Shown: positions 10,351 through 19,869 of the stretch, piece by piece
Position numbering within the stretch: position 1 is the first letter of the stretch
Layout: each line of letters opens with the position of its first letter
From: Fragilaria radians
Taxonomy: Eukaryota; Bacillariophyta; Fragilariophyceae; Fragilariales; Fragilariaceae
NCBI GenBank assembly: GCA_900642245.1
Contig: CAAAJI010000051.1
Location: forward strand, 100,702-138,901
Reading direction: 5' to 3'
Length of the DNA: 38,200 bases
Position numbers and translations under genes: made by a program
Notes under the pieces: model-generated
Databases searched by the model: none
Told to the model about the DNA's origin: nothing
The model's input: the letters and a program-made list of their open reading frames with translations, nothing else

Positions 10351-12312
10351 GTCAAATGGCAAACGAGCATTAGCCAAGGTTGAACAGCATAAGTTTGCTC
10401 TTTTTCTTCTGTGCTTTCGGTATTTGACACCATCCCGATCTCGAATTATTGTTCGAAGTAGCGGTCTATGGACCTTCAAAGCCTCTCTAGAATGGTAGAG
10501 TGTAAAGCAATTAACGTGAAACCCTTTGCGACATTGTATGCAGCTGTATATTGACGTTTTTTCTTTAGAATCTTCAGTCATAATGTTGCAAAGGTAACAT
10601 TGTGTACTCTTTCTGTTGACATTTTCCAGAATCTTGTGGGATGATAGAATTTCACCAAGCCCCTCCATATCATCATTTTTAATCTTATTTTCATCACTGT
10701 CTTCAATTGAAGGTGCCTTTCTTTTCTTTGATTGTATACATTCTACAACTAATTGTGCAGCAACTGTACGCTTGAATTCTTTCATATCTGATGCCTTTTC
10801 TGGATCAATTTCTTTCAGCAATGCAAAGGCATTATGGATTGAAGCATCAAGCAAGAATGTAAATATGGACATTGGAACTCTTTTTTCTCGACGTGCTGAA
10901 ATGTTTGTTGCTCGCATCTGGTCAAACCTATCCACAGAATTCATAAATAAGTTGTACACAACAATTGCAACAGGAACTTTCAATTCTGTACGATGAAAGG
11001 TCTCACCTCCAATCCACCTTTTCAGTGATGCAAGTCCATGCACACAACGAATTGTTTCCTCATTTGGCTCAGCAATTGGAGAACTGGGAGTATAAGCTAA
11101 ATCATTTGAATAAAATGTGACAACATTTCGATCCTTGAATACAATGAAACCAGAATTTTCAGCAACACAAGGTTGCTGTCCCGTTTGAGTAGGTTTGTCA
11201 AAAGTTTGCACAAGTAGCCAGGAGCCTCGAGGTTTTGTGCAAATCATTGATATAGCTTCTTTCAAAAGAGGACGGTTGACTGCATCAACATTATTGAAGC
11301 GAACAGTCCCAATGATTCTAATATCTTCTTCTGACAGCAGTCTCAATTGACGAGCAAGTACATGCCTTGTGTAAAAATTGTCCATGACCAATATTCTTCT
11401 CTTGTTTGAATTTTTGAACAATTTTGTCTGATGAGCCATTTGAAGACACCATAGGGCTGATGCAGATTTAGGATTTATCAGATTGCTGTCAATGCATCGA
11501 TCATATGGTCCACGCAGATCTCGAAATACCTTGCAATAAGACTGAGCAGGTGGTACATTTGTCTTATTCCCAGATCCGTTATCCCATAAAGAATGTACAT
11601 ATGCATGCTTCCAACCAACAACAGCATAGAACCGGATACCAAATTTTACAGGCTTGCTTTTCATATACAACCTTGCACCAGTACGAGCTTTGCAACGAAT
11701 TGTATTCTCATCAAGTGCACTGCAGCCTTTAGGGACTGCCACAGAGGCAGCATTCTTCATAAAGTGATGCAGCATTATTCGTGAATGCCAAAGAGGGTCT
11801 ACAACAGCAACAGCATGGTCGTATTCAGGATAAAATTTTAGACTTGATCGAATTTCGGTGAATCTATCTCGGGACATAATTCGCTTCATATCATCATTTC
11901 CAAGAAACATTTTTGTGCTCCAATAATCATGCATATCATTGAGATGCACAATTGACATTGCCAACTCCAAACCGATGTAAGCATTGAATATCTCCTTAGA
12001 AACTTTCTTTTTGCCCTTTCTCAATAGCTCAGCATTTGTCCAGACTCGAATACCTTCCAAGCATGATTGATTCAAAAATAAATGGAACAATCCTTTTTCA
12101 TTTCTGTCTTCATACGCCCGCTGTACCAGAGTTTTCTTCAATATTTCTAAGCCACTGTTGTTTATCAAGTCTCTCAGGTACTCGTTTTCTCCAATCATTG
12201 TATTCCTTTCTTCATTGCTCACTTCTGAAACTTCAAATTCTTCCTCTGGACTAGTATCATCTTCAATAATAAACCGTTCGAAACATCGCTCCAAGTCATC
12301 CAAAATTCGCAC
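10345..12312 (-). CDS. piggyBac transposase (DDE_Tnp_1_7 type)
   Basis: A 655-codon open frame encoding the cut-and-paste enzyme that excises the element and reinserts it at TTAA. In order: acidic N-terminus (DDTSPEEEFEVSE, 18-30); DNA-binding and dimerisation region with DYWSTKMFLGNDDMKRIM (129-146); catalytic core with Asp201 (ALDENTIR), Asp311 (VMDNFYTRHVLA) and Asp461/Asp464 (NSVDRFDQM), the piggyBac DDD set; and a C-terminal cysteine-rich zinc domain (CYLC at 572-575, CIQC at 591-594, HVNC at 599-602, His607). The length is usual for the family. The start is uncertain: the frame opens after a stop near 12330, and codon 1 as given is GTG. An out-of-frame ATGGGTGCG lies just upstream and would be in frame with one G fewer. 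The first in-frame ATG is Met39 (12196-12198), which would remove only the acidic tail. A short 5' exon is another possibility. Confidence 0.92.
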   Translation of the reverse strand: MRILDDLERCFERFIIEDDTSPEEEFEVSEVSNEERNTMIGENEYLRDLINNSGLEILKKTLVQRAYEDRNEKGLFHLFLNQSCLEGIRVWTNAELLRKGKKKVSKEIFNAYIGLELAMSIVHLNDMHDYWSTKMFLGNDDMKRIMSRDRFTEIRSSLKFYPEYDHAVAVVDPLWHSRIMLHHFMKNAASVAVPKGCSALDENTIRCKARTGARLYMKSKPVKFGIRFYAVVGWKHAYVHSLWDNGSGNKTNVPPAQSYCKVFRDLRGPYDRCIDSNLINPKSASALWCLQMAHQTKLFKNSNKRRILVMDNFYTRHVLARQLRLLSEEDIRIIGTVRFNNVDAVNRPLLKEAISMICTKPRGSWLLVQTFDKPTQTGQQPCVAENSGFIVFKDRNVVTFYSNDLAYTPSSPIAEPNEETIRCVHGLASLKRWIGGETFHRTELKVPVAIVVYNLFMNSVDRFDQMRATNISARREKRVPMSIFTFLLDASIHNAFALLKEIDPEKASDMKEFKRTVAAQLVVECIQSKKRKAPSIEDSDENKIKNDDMEGLGEILSSHKILENVNRKSTQCYLCNIMTEDSKEKTSIYSCIQCRKGFHVNCFTLYHSREALKVHRPLLRTIIRDRDGVKYRKHRRKRANLCCSTLANARLPFDL

Positions 12313-12331
12313 CCATTGTAAATAATGAATC

Positions 12332-12353
12332 TATCCCAGTTATATCTGGGATA
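12332..12353 (-). repeat. piggyBac right subterminal palindrome, inner copy
   Basis: Near-palindrome TATCCCAG, six bases, CTGGGATA, about 110 bases inside the right tip and just upstream of the transposase frame. It is identical to the copy at 12423-12444. The left end has only one copy, so the ends are asymmetric. It may bind transposase or act in the transposase promoter (inference). Confidence 0.8.
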
Positions 12354-12422
12354 AAAATCTATTGGCTGTGGTTGACTCTTGTAACTCTGGCAACTACAAC
12401 GAGCCAATCATTTTTCTTCATT

Positions 12423-12464
12423 ATCCCAGTTATATCTGGGATAAAAAAACCGGCGTTAAAGGGT
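12423..12464 (-). repeat. piggyBac right terminal inverted repeat with palindrome
   Basis: Mirror of the left end: palindrome copy at 12423-12444, an A-run, CC, then GGCGTTAAAGGG (12453-12464), which is the exact complement of the left tip. It is followed directly by the TTAA duplication at 12465-12468. Confidence 0.9.
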
Positions 12465-12538
12465 TAACATTGTTGTTGCTTACAATAAAATTCATGTGAA
12501 AAAAACCTACCAAACTTGTGACGATTTGAGAACGGAAC

Positions 12539-14194
12539 ATGGATGTGGAAAATAGTAGCAACGTTCGACGTCGATCGTCTATACTCACCGACTTTCTTGC
12601 CAAACGATTTCCCAGCTGGCATGGTACGACCATCCGACGACAATCGACGCGTACATCGGAGATTGATAATAGCATCAACACCAGTAATAGTCATTTTGAA
12701 AGTGCTGAGTTAGACGCGGCTGCTGCAGCTGCTACTGTGTCGAGCGACAGACTAGATGATGACGATTCTTCCTTCTTTGGTGGGATTAGTGACATTCAGA
12801 GACAGGCCTTGAATACTCTTTCGGCTCGGAATGCAGCCGCTGTAGCTCTTGGATCGACCAACTCCATGATTCAATCACTTCGCTCCAGTGATATTGTAAA
12901 ATATGTATCCCTCGCTAGGCAGGCTCGCGAATTTGAACGGCATATCCTTATCGCTGAACAGGCATTCTTGGATAAGGTTGTCTTGGAAATGAATCCTTAT
13001 GAAAAAGTAGGATTGATTTATGATCTTCTGGATACTGATGGAAATGGTGTCGATGTGGAAGATATTTATCAGACCTTTGAAAAGATGCATGACATAAAGG
13101 CGATTGACAGCATTTCAAGTGCGGTATCAATCGCATTGGAGGAACTTGCTTTCGATTATGACGAGGGAAATGACGATGTCGATCTTTTGACCGAACAGGA
13201 TTTCTCTACATTTCTCGATTTGGTTTGCGAAATTTCGAAATCTAGGCTGATTGATGTGATTCAAATCATTATTTTCAATCGAATATTCCAAAATGGAAGG
13301 ACCATAGTCGAAAATATGCTGTCCAATCTTGATTGCATGACTGATAGCTCAGAAGAATTTGAGAAACATGTCCTTCGTGCTAGGATGCTAATAGTTTACA
13401 ATGCACTAGATTACAACCAGTGTGGTCGTGTTCAGTTTGGGGATTTTGTCAAACATGTATCACGATTTATCGCACACGCGTTGAAGCCTAAAGAACGTAA
13501 CATACTGCTTATGGTGGATCAGGATGATGAGAGACAATTGAAATTTGGGGAGTTTACTGAAATCGTTGAAAATATATTAGCTGCTGCAACCTATCCTATG
13601 CACTTTCATGAACTGGCGAATGCTATATCCATGTCTATTTGCCGTCAAGACGTCACTGATGATGATATTCAGGATCTCTTTTTGAAAATAGATCACTATG
13701 AAGACGCTCTCTCACAACGAATTGAATCACCGAAGGATCTGAGGGAAATTTTGTCTTTTGGGAAACTTAATCGTCTTTTTGATCTTCTGGATCTTTCCAA
13801 GGATGGGCTTCTTGAGTTTGCTGAAGTCGCTCTCTTCATCCGTAGATCACAAAATAAGAATGTCGGCATCGAAACAACACTTCAAGAAACCCTGGATTCA
13901 ATTTTGGCTGTGGATCAGAACCAAGACAAGAAGCTTGATAGGAGAGACTTTGCTGATCTTATCATGAGACTTGCCCGTGCGACAGGGGCAGATGTTCATC
14001 GATTTGTAGATTATGTAGTGGTACAGAATGTCATGAGGGAAGACGACGCCCAAGAAAAAGAATACATCCACACGTATTCGGAGCAAATGAAGAAAGATTT
14101 GTCGACTCCCATAAAGAAGCCACTTCGTTCCAGGGTGAGGACAATTATGTGGAGTCGGAAAGTGGAAGCAAAGAGAGTTTCAACATATTCCTAA
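12539..14194 (+). CDS. Multi-EF-hand calcium-binding protein
   Basis: A single-exon gene for a 551-aa protein with several EF-hand-like loops, so probably a calcium sensor or calcium-regulated scaffold. The N-terminal 85 residues are basic, then Ser/Ala/Asp-rich and of low complexity. Candidate loops: 165-176 (DTDGNGVDVEDI, one residue shorter than a normal loop), 291-302 (DYNQCGRVQFGD), 327-338 (DQDDERQLKFGE), 418-429 (DLSKDGLLEFAE) and 459-470 (DQNQDKKLDRRD). The last four have an acidic residue at position 12 but several lack the central Gly or a ligand, so some may not bind calcium. No membrane helix or signal peptide is seen. The ATG at 12539 is only 70 bases from the TTAA end of the piggyBac element, and the stop overlaps that of the opposing gene by four bases. 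I recognise no specific ortholog. Confidence 0.9.
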   Translation: MDVENSSNVRRRSSILTDFLAKRFPSWHGTTIRRQSTRTSEIDNSINTSNSHFESAELDAAAAAATVSSDRLDDDDSSFFGGISDIQRQALNTLSARNAAAVALGSTNSMIQSLRSSDIVKYVSLARQAREFERHILIAEQAFLDKVVLEMNPYEKVGLIYDLLDTDGNGVDVEDIYQTFEKMHDIKAIDSISSAVSIALEELAFDYDEGNDDVDLLTEQDFSTFLDLVCEISKSRLIDVIQIIIFNRIFQNGRTIVENMLSNLDCMTDSSEEFEKHVLRARMLIVYNALDYNQCGRVQFGDFVKHVSRFIAHALKPKERNILLMVDQDDERQLKFGEFTEIVENILAAATYPMHFHELANAISMSICRQDVTDDDIQDLFLKIDHYEDALSQRIESPKDLREILSFGKLNRLFDLLDLSKDGLLEFAEVALFIRRSQNKNVGIETTLQETLDSILAVDQNQDKKLDRRDFADLIMRLARATGADVHRFVDYVVVQNVMREDDAQEKEYIHTYSEQMKKDLSTPIKKPLRSRVRTIMWSRKVEAKRVSTYS

Positions 14195-14757
14195 TGCTTT
14201 CGATCTTTTGTAATGGCTTTTGTACCAGACATAGATTTTGAATTCTTCCCTCCTCTCACAAAGTCCTGGTAACGGCACATGCCTGTCACGAAGGATCTTT
14301 TCGTGTATTCTACATCGATAGTCCATTCACAATCTACAATTCTTCCTACACCATACTGACCAGTCCAATGATTGGAATGTCGAATCACGTGATCGCCCAT
14401 ATCCCAATACTTTGAACCCGCAGAGCCCTTAGATTTGAAATCGGGTCTACGACTGGGAGTTTCACATGATGTATAGTTTGCACGCGTTTTCCTCCAGAAA
14501 TTACTAAAGTCAATGTAATCATTGTCTGAAATGTCATGGTTTTTTGTAGAATTTTGGGATTCGGCATCGATTAATTCGTAAAGAGCCGATGGCCTCTGTC
14601 CCATCCATAAAACATCTCTCTTATGATTGTATCCTAATATCATAAAGCAATTTGCAAGCATAAGCGCTTTGGACATAGAAATTAAAACAAGAAAGCCAAA
14701 AAGTTCCGTCATTTTTGTGGTGGTTTTATTAGATTTTGAACATAGTGTTACCGACAT
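14191..14757 (-). CDS. Hypothetical secreted or membrane-anchored protein
   Basis: A 188-aa protein from the ATG at 14757; a second ATG at 14712 gives 173 aa starting MTELFGFLVLISMSK. The hydrophobic stretch at residues 19-42 looks like a signal peptide or signal anchor. The rest is soluble and aromatic-rich, with four cysteines after the leader region and the block KYWDMGDHVIRHSNHWTGQY, then WTIDVEYTKRSFVTGMC and YQDFVRGGKNSKS. This resembles uncharacterised proteins I associate with diatoms, but I cannot name a function. It is tail to tail with the EF-hand gene: the bases CTAA at 14191-14194 serve both stops (TAG on minus, TAA on plus), so the two mRNAs must overlap in their 3' ends. Confidence 0.7.
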   Translation of the reverse strand: MSVTLCSKSNKTTTKMTELFGFLVLISMSKALMLANCFMILGYNHKRDVLWMGQRPSALYELIDAESQNSTKNHDISDNDYIDFSNFWRKTRANYTSCETPSRRPDFKSKGSAGSKYWDMGDHVIRHSNHWTGQYGVGRIVDCEWTIDVEYTKRSFVTGMCRYQDFVRGGKNSKSMSGTKAITKDRKH

Positions 14758-14924
14758 CCACCGTACTGGATGTAATCACTTTTCATTTCATTGGACTGTA
14801 TGTCCGTCCATCGAGTAGTGATATCTTTTTCTCTGAATGAATCAGAGGTGGGGAAAGCTAATACTCTTATGCTTATTGCAATATTTTTAGTACCAAGAAA
14901 CCCTCATACTAGAAATTGTTGCAA

Positions 14925-15179
14925 ATGAGAAATTCCCTCTTAAGCAGTACATTACGACAACTCTCTCGGAGGACATCGCATGGTATAAGGAATGCCAATA
15001 GTTCTTCTCGACTAACGCATCAGCGTTTACAGCTTATCGAATGGCAAGCAACTAAATCTAGATGTTTACCTGGTATTGGCATTACTCTCTTGGACTTACC
15101 TACGAAAATGACATCAAGAGCGGAAGAAAATATACCTCGAAACTTCCCTATAGGCTGCGACGATGAGGACGGAACGTGA
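14925..15179 (+). CDS. Small protein with mitochondrial-type presequence
   Basis: An 84-aa frame starting MRNSLLSSTLRQLSRRTSHG. The first 30 residues are rich in Arg, Ser and Leu with no acids, as in a mitochondrial presequence. The tail is acidic (GCDDEDGT). The protein has no recognised domain. It has nearly the same length and a similar plan (LRQ near the N-terminus, SHG, a hydrophobic middle, IPR, DEDG end) as the 83-aa protein on the opposite strand at 16042-16293, so the two may be diverged paralogs. The start is the first ATG; the frame stays open a few codons upstream. Confidence 0.5.
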   Translation: MRNSLLSSTLRQLSRRTSHGIRNANSSSRLTHQRLQLIEWQATKSRCLPGIGITLLDLPTKMTSRAEENIPRNFPIGCDDEDGT

Positions 15180-16041
15180 GTTATCGAAAATTCGGCATTA
15201 TGTTATCTAACGCGTTTTTCGAGGTGGGTGGGATTTTGTGCAACAAACCCAATTTTACCGATTGTAGTTCCATGCGAAACCGACATGTACATATATGGCT
15301 CACACACAGCCTTGCAGTTAACATGCGATTTTTGTTCCTCATTATAACAGATAAATTTACCGTTATTGGAATCTACAGGACCTGATGAAGCCTATAAGAC
15401 GTTTCGGTAAGTGCTGCCATATACAATTTTCTATGCGATTGCTCCAGTGTTGATAGTTAAGGATTTGTTTAATCTATCGAGAACCTTATCATGTCGACGC
15501 AAACTTTGGTGACTTCTTCTGAGGAGATTGTTGTCATATCATATTCACCTATTTTATGAATAATCAGATTCCTCATTCTCTGGTGTTTTTATAGGATTTC
15601 CAGGCTCTACCATAAACACCCCCTTTTTAACATAGAACAAAATGGTACGTCTAAGTCCCTGTACATGTGCACGCCTCCAATGCTGAATTCAATTTTACCT
15701 ACAAATATTCTTGACGAGAATGCGTATGTGTCGATAACAAAATTGCTGACTTCCTTCTGAGGAGAAAAAGATGCCCTACCATTCACTCATGCTGTCTATG
15801 TTACCATGACTCACCCTTTGTTTCACGTAGTAGATGGTTCTTTCACTAAACTTGATTATAACAGCAAATTCCTAGTAAGCGATCATAGCATAACACCGTT
15901 AAGTTCGTCATTTTTCTATAAAGTAGATTACTATCTTTGAACAGCCATTCATTTCCTTTGAATCAAGACTTGTAGCATTTTCTTTAGATAGGACAAATGA
16001 AAGGGGATGATTCGAGTTGATGCTTAAGATTGATTTCCCTA
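15180..16041. other. Spacer between two small genes, no supported gene
   Basis: About 860 bases between the 3' ends of the two convergent small genes. One open frame (15176-15385) is unconvincing. No repeat or RNA gene was recognised. Confidence 0.5.
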
Positions 16042-16293
16042 CTATCCTCCATCATCGTCTTCGTCGGCACTCAAATTCCATAATCTAGGAATAGAAGCTT
16101 CCAAAGCGCTCATAGATAGAATATCAATGGCACGGACTGAGATTGATGCCATACAGTTTGCTTCATGTCGAGTGAATGACAACATCCTCCTTGTAGGACG
16201 ACTTCCTATCACCCCACGTGATAGATTTCCGTGTGACAGGCGATTTCGTTGCTGGAAAGTCTGACGAAGAATGAAATTTGTGGTTCGGAACAT
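16042..16293 (-). CDS. Small protein with mitochondrial-type presequence
   Basis: An 83-aa frame starting MFRTTNFILRQTFQQRNRLS: Arg-rich and free of acids for the first 40 residues, so a mitochondrial presequence is likely. The middle reads ANCMASISVRAIDILSMSA and the end is acidic (LSADEDDDGG). I recognise no domain. The similar length and layout to the 84-aa protein at 14925-15179 suggest an inverted, diverged pair. Function unknown. Confidence 0.55.
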   Translation of the reverse strand: MFRTTNFILRQTFQQRNRLSHGNLSRGVIGSRPTRRMLSFTRHEANCMASISVRAIDILSMSALEASIPRLWNLSADEDDDGG

Positions 16294-18131
16294 GATGGAT
16301 TTATTTTTAATTTGTGTTAACTTAACTTGAGTTGTTTACTTGCACTTGACATCACAGTGCAAAGTGTGAAAAATTACCTTTTCTCTTCTGTACAGTTAGT
16401 TAAGTCAACAGGGAAAGATTTAAAATGGAAAGTACTTGAGGATTGAATGTTATACTTTACTTTTCCGAGTAGAGAGTGGCGATTTTTTTCCTATTGAAAT
16501 GCTATGACTTGATTTCGAAGAACATTTCGTGATTTGTTGCGCACATATAGCATATGCTGGAAATGATTTACCGTGCAACTATGATTTTAGATTTCTATAT
16601 GAATCAAATACGATCTTGTTGGTGTTTCTATATGTGTGATGGCAGCGTTTTATTTTATTTTTTATTCTTTTATTACTCTCTTTACAAATATATATTCAAA
16701 AAATAACCAATTCAACTGTTTCTGTCAATAAAAAACATCACAGTTAAAACTATTGAGATGCGTTAAAAATTGACTCTTGCCTACGAAGTTACGTAAGTGT
16801 AGAAAAAGACTTCCTATATCAAAACAGTCTATTCTTTTAAAAATGATAATTTGAACTAAACCATGTAGCTTTCAATACACATGCAATAAATGCAATCCAC
16901 ATTGTGCAAGGAAGTGGTAATGGGTACGCACTTTCCATGAAATCAAGTCCCAATTGCACATAAAGATCTTAAGTGTAAGCAATTACTATCAACAAATACT
17001 TAAAATAATTTTTAAATTCTCAGGCTCATTTTATAAAGTTATTGTCATGCTTATCTGTTCTGAGAAAGTCCATGGGCAGGAGATAGAAACGCATTTTTCT
17101 TCCTATAGTTTGAGGGCATTGTACAAATATTTCACTTTTCCCATGCTTAAAATCTGCATGTTAGAACAAACCCCAAGTTGTCTGTACCTGTTACCATAAC
17201 TCTGACTTTCATGGGAGCAGTCCTCACTTCCTAGGTGGCAACTCTAACATTGATTTTGACTTTAGCCTCTCAGGTTTCATGTCAGATCCTTTTTTCTAGA
17301 CTCAATTTTAGGGGGGAATTGATCCTTAACCCTTTTCACCTTGAGACCTTTGTCCTGTCCATATATATATCTACTCAAATGCAGCCATTGGGTATCAGGG
17401 TCCAACATTCTGTAGGTATTGCCTGCATAATTAGTGCTGAATCCAACAAGTATACATGCATATTTTTAGTGTCGTAGCAATGCATAATTTTACTACTCCT
17501 GCCTCACCCTATTTCCTAGAGTATTTGCTGAAACTGGGTAGTTCTCTATTCTAATGCTCAACACGTGTTTGAAATTTATTGTTGATCTTTCAATGACCAT
17601 CATGTGGATATTGGCTAAATGCCATTTTCATGTTAATGGGTATGTAATTAAATTAAACTTCATGCCATTCCTATTTGTGGAAGAAGACATATGTTTTTTT
17701 CTGTGTTCTACCATAGCTTGCAGGTTGCAAAACTAATTGTAGCTAAATGATACCTTTTTAAGCTCATAGTACAACTAATTGACTTATAGTCTATGTTTCA
17801 TTACATATTTAGACTCTATTGCATGCTAATAAAGGATAGTTATTTTCAGAAATTAAGAAAGGAAGTCTTCTTCCTTGTTTCGTTAAAATAAGCTAATCTT
17901 TGCACATATATGTGTTGATTTGCTAGCAAGAATTCTTTATTGGTATTTGCAAGTGTTAAACTTGACCTTTTTTCTTCATGAATTTTGGTTCATGGAAACA
18001 TTTAATGTATGGAGGCCAACTGAATTTGTAGTTGACTTTTTATGGCTGAAATACATGCATTACTGCGTACTTATAGTTTAGCAGTCTGTATTAAATTACA
18101 ATTGCCCTGATATTGCTTTGATGTATGCACT

Positions 18132-18286
18132 GTAAATGAAATTCACTTATCAATTCACTGCCTATTCAGTAAGATTTAAAGAAAAAGGTTTGCTGGAAGC
18201 AGTATAATGTCCCTGATGTGGTGTTCTTATTTATGTAAAGTGAATGAAGTTCACTAGTTCTAAACATATAGGTGAATGAAATTCAC
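18132..18286. repeat. Cluster of short palindromes, GTGAATGAAATTCAC type
   Basis: Three related copies within 155 bases: TAAATGAAATTCACTT (18133-18148, imperfect), GTGAATGAAGTTCAC (18240-18254, one mismatch) and GTGAATGAAATTCAC (18272-18286, perfect six-base arms). Similar sequence (GGTGAAGATAATTCAC) recurs near 19375-19390. Confidence 0.6.
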
Positions 18287-19869
18287 GAGTGATATTGCAT
18301 TGTTTTAGTTTGTTAAGAAGATGAAGCAGTAGCCTTCTAGCTAGTGGGTGGCTATGCAAAATCGGTATGCAATGCTGAAATTGTCTATCTAGGTTAGGAA
18401 ACTGATTGATAAACCATGTCTTTTGAAACCTAGTATCGGATTATCCTCATCAGCATGATAGTAAATCGCCATACCAAGTAACTACTTTTGGATTGTTGGT
18501 CCTGATCTTGATGATAGTAAACCTCATCCACTTTGATGGTTTTAACCTGCATAAATGCAATCCATCCACATTCTATGAATAACAGTTATTCATGGTGATA
18601 GAGGTACAATAGATTGTCACGCGTTCTGCTTTGGTTAACCAATTGCAGTGCTACAAAGCTTGCTATCAGAAGTCAAAATGCATCCAAATAAATAAGTTAG
18701 GAAATGCTTTTGAATACACCCCTGGCAGTAAGTGCTCTAAGCTGCTCTAAGAGTTTTTACAAATTGTAACGTATGATCTAAAAGTTACTTTTATCTTAGA
18801 TCTCTTGTGAATCAATTGCAACGTGTTTCCTTGACCACGTAGTCTCTTTAGCTTACGTGTTAGATTCAACACTTGACATTTAGACTTTGTGTGATCTTAG
18901 ATTCATCAATCGTGAATCTTGATAGATTCCTGCTTGTTACTTAGGAATCTGTAATAGTTATTCCTACCGAATTGATTTGACGGTCCTGAAAAGATATTAA
19001 ATATCTTCTTCATTTATAAGCAATATTGAGCATCACTAAATTCATATAGGACTATGAATTTGTGGAAAGTATAGAAAGAATGGTTACCTATGTAACCTAT
19101 TCTAGAGTAAATGTAAGAATATTAATTCCAGTATTATGTACTATGTACTAGCGATAACTTTGGACGTCTCCAGAATCGGTACATACACACATCTCTTAGC
19201 CTTAGTAATTTGTTATAGTATTATTAGACTGTATTGCTTACAACCTATGGCGTTAGGTAATATCTTAATGAACTTAACTCAAGGTATGTCAGTAATTCAG
19301 TGCTACTACCTCGATGACATTAATGATAAAATTCATTTGGTAAATATAATTCACTTAATAATTAAATAAATATGGTGAAGATAATTCACTTGAATATTAA
19401 TTTATATTATATCTTACATATTTGGTAAGATGTATGGGCGTAACTCATAGTTTCAGTTGCCACAACATTTGTTGTTCTCCAACAAGGGAAACATTCCCCA
19501 TGGAAGGTTCTTGGAGATATTTCTAAACTAAAAATAGACGTGTTACTCATTCTCCACTGTTTCTTGAGTTTGTGCGGCGGCAGTGGAATATTTTCCAACT
19601 GCTGAAAGCATATTAGCCTTTTAGGCAGTAACCTAAGGTTTGTATAGCCATGCCGATTATTTCCCAACTAGCTTTGATTGTTAGAATTCAAGAGTCATCA
19701 TCCAAGAGAGAAGGGCATGTCACTTGCTCATCAAATACACCAAAATTCATTCGCTCATCATGACCGACTGATATGTGGACGCTGAAGACTTCAATAATAC
19801 CCTGTGTCAGTTCTACTTGGAACACATTTATTACATGTTTTCTCCTAGACTTGCTTAAGCATAAGGCAC

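Larger units (their letters stand above)
9884..12468. mobile_element. Complete piggyBac-type DNA transposon with TTAA duplications
   Basis: The element spans 9888-12464 (2577 bases) and is flanked on both sides by TTAA (9884-9887 and 12465-12468), the target duplication specific to piggyBac transposons. The tips are a perfect 12-base inverted repeat: CCCTTTAACGCC at 9888-9899 and its complement at 12453-12464. After 2 to 4 differing bases the similarity continues through a T-run into a palindrome (9910-9931 left, 12423-12444 right), giving an imperfect inverted repeat of about 45 bases. Inside are a transposase frame (10345-12312, -) and a small passenger gene (9988-10350, +). The clean ends and long open frames suggest a young, possibly active copy. 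The one reservation is the transposase start, which has no ATG in frame at the expected position. Confidence 0.95.

Noticed and set aside
12219..12407. 62-codon frame at the transposase 5' end, a possible first exon
   Set aside because: No splice pair was found that joins it cleanly to the transposase frame; kept only as a possibility in the start discussion.
18860..19255. Possible solo LTR (TGTTAG start, ACAAC end)
   Set aside because: No target duplication or matching second LTR in the window.
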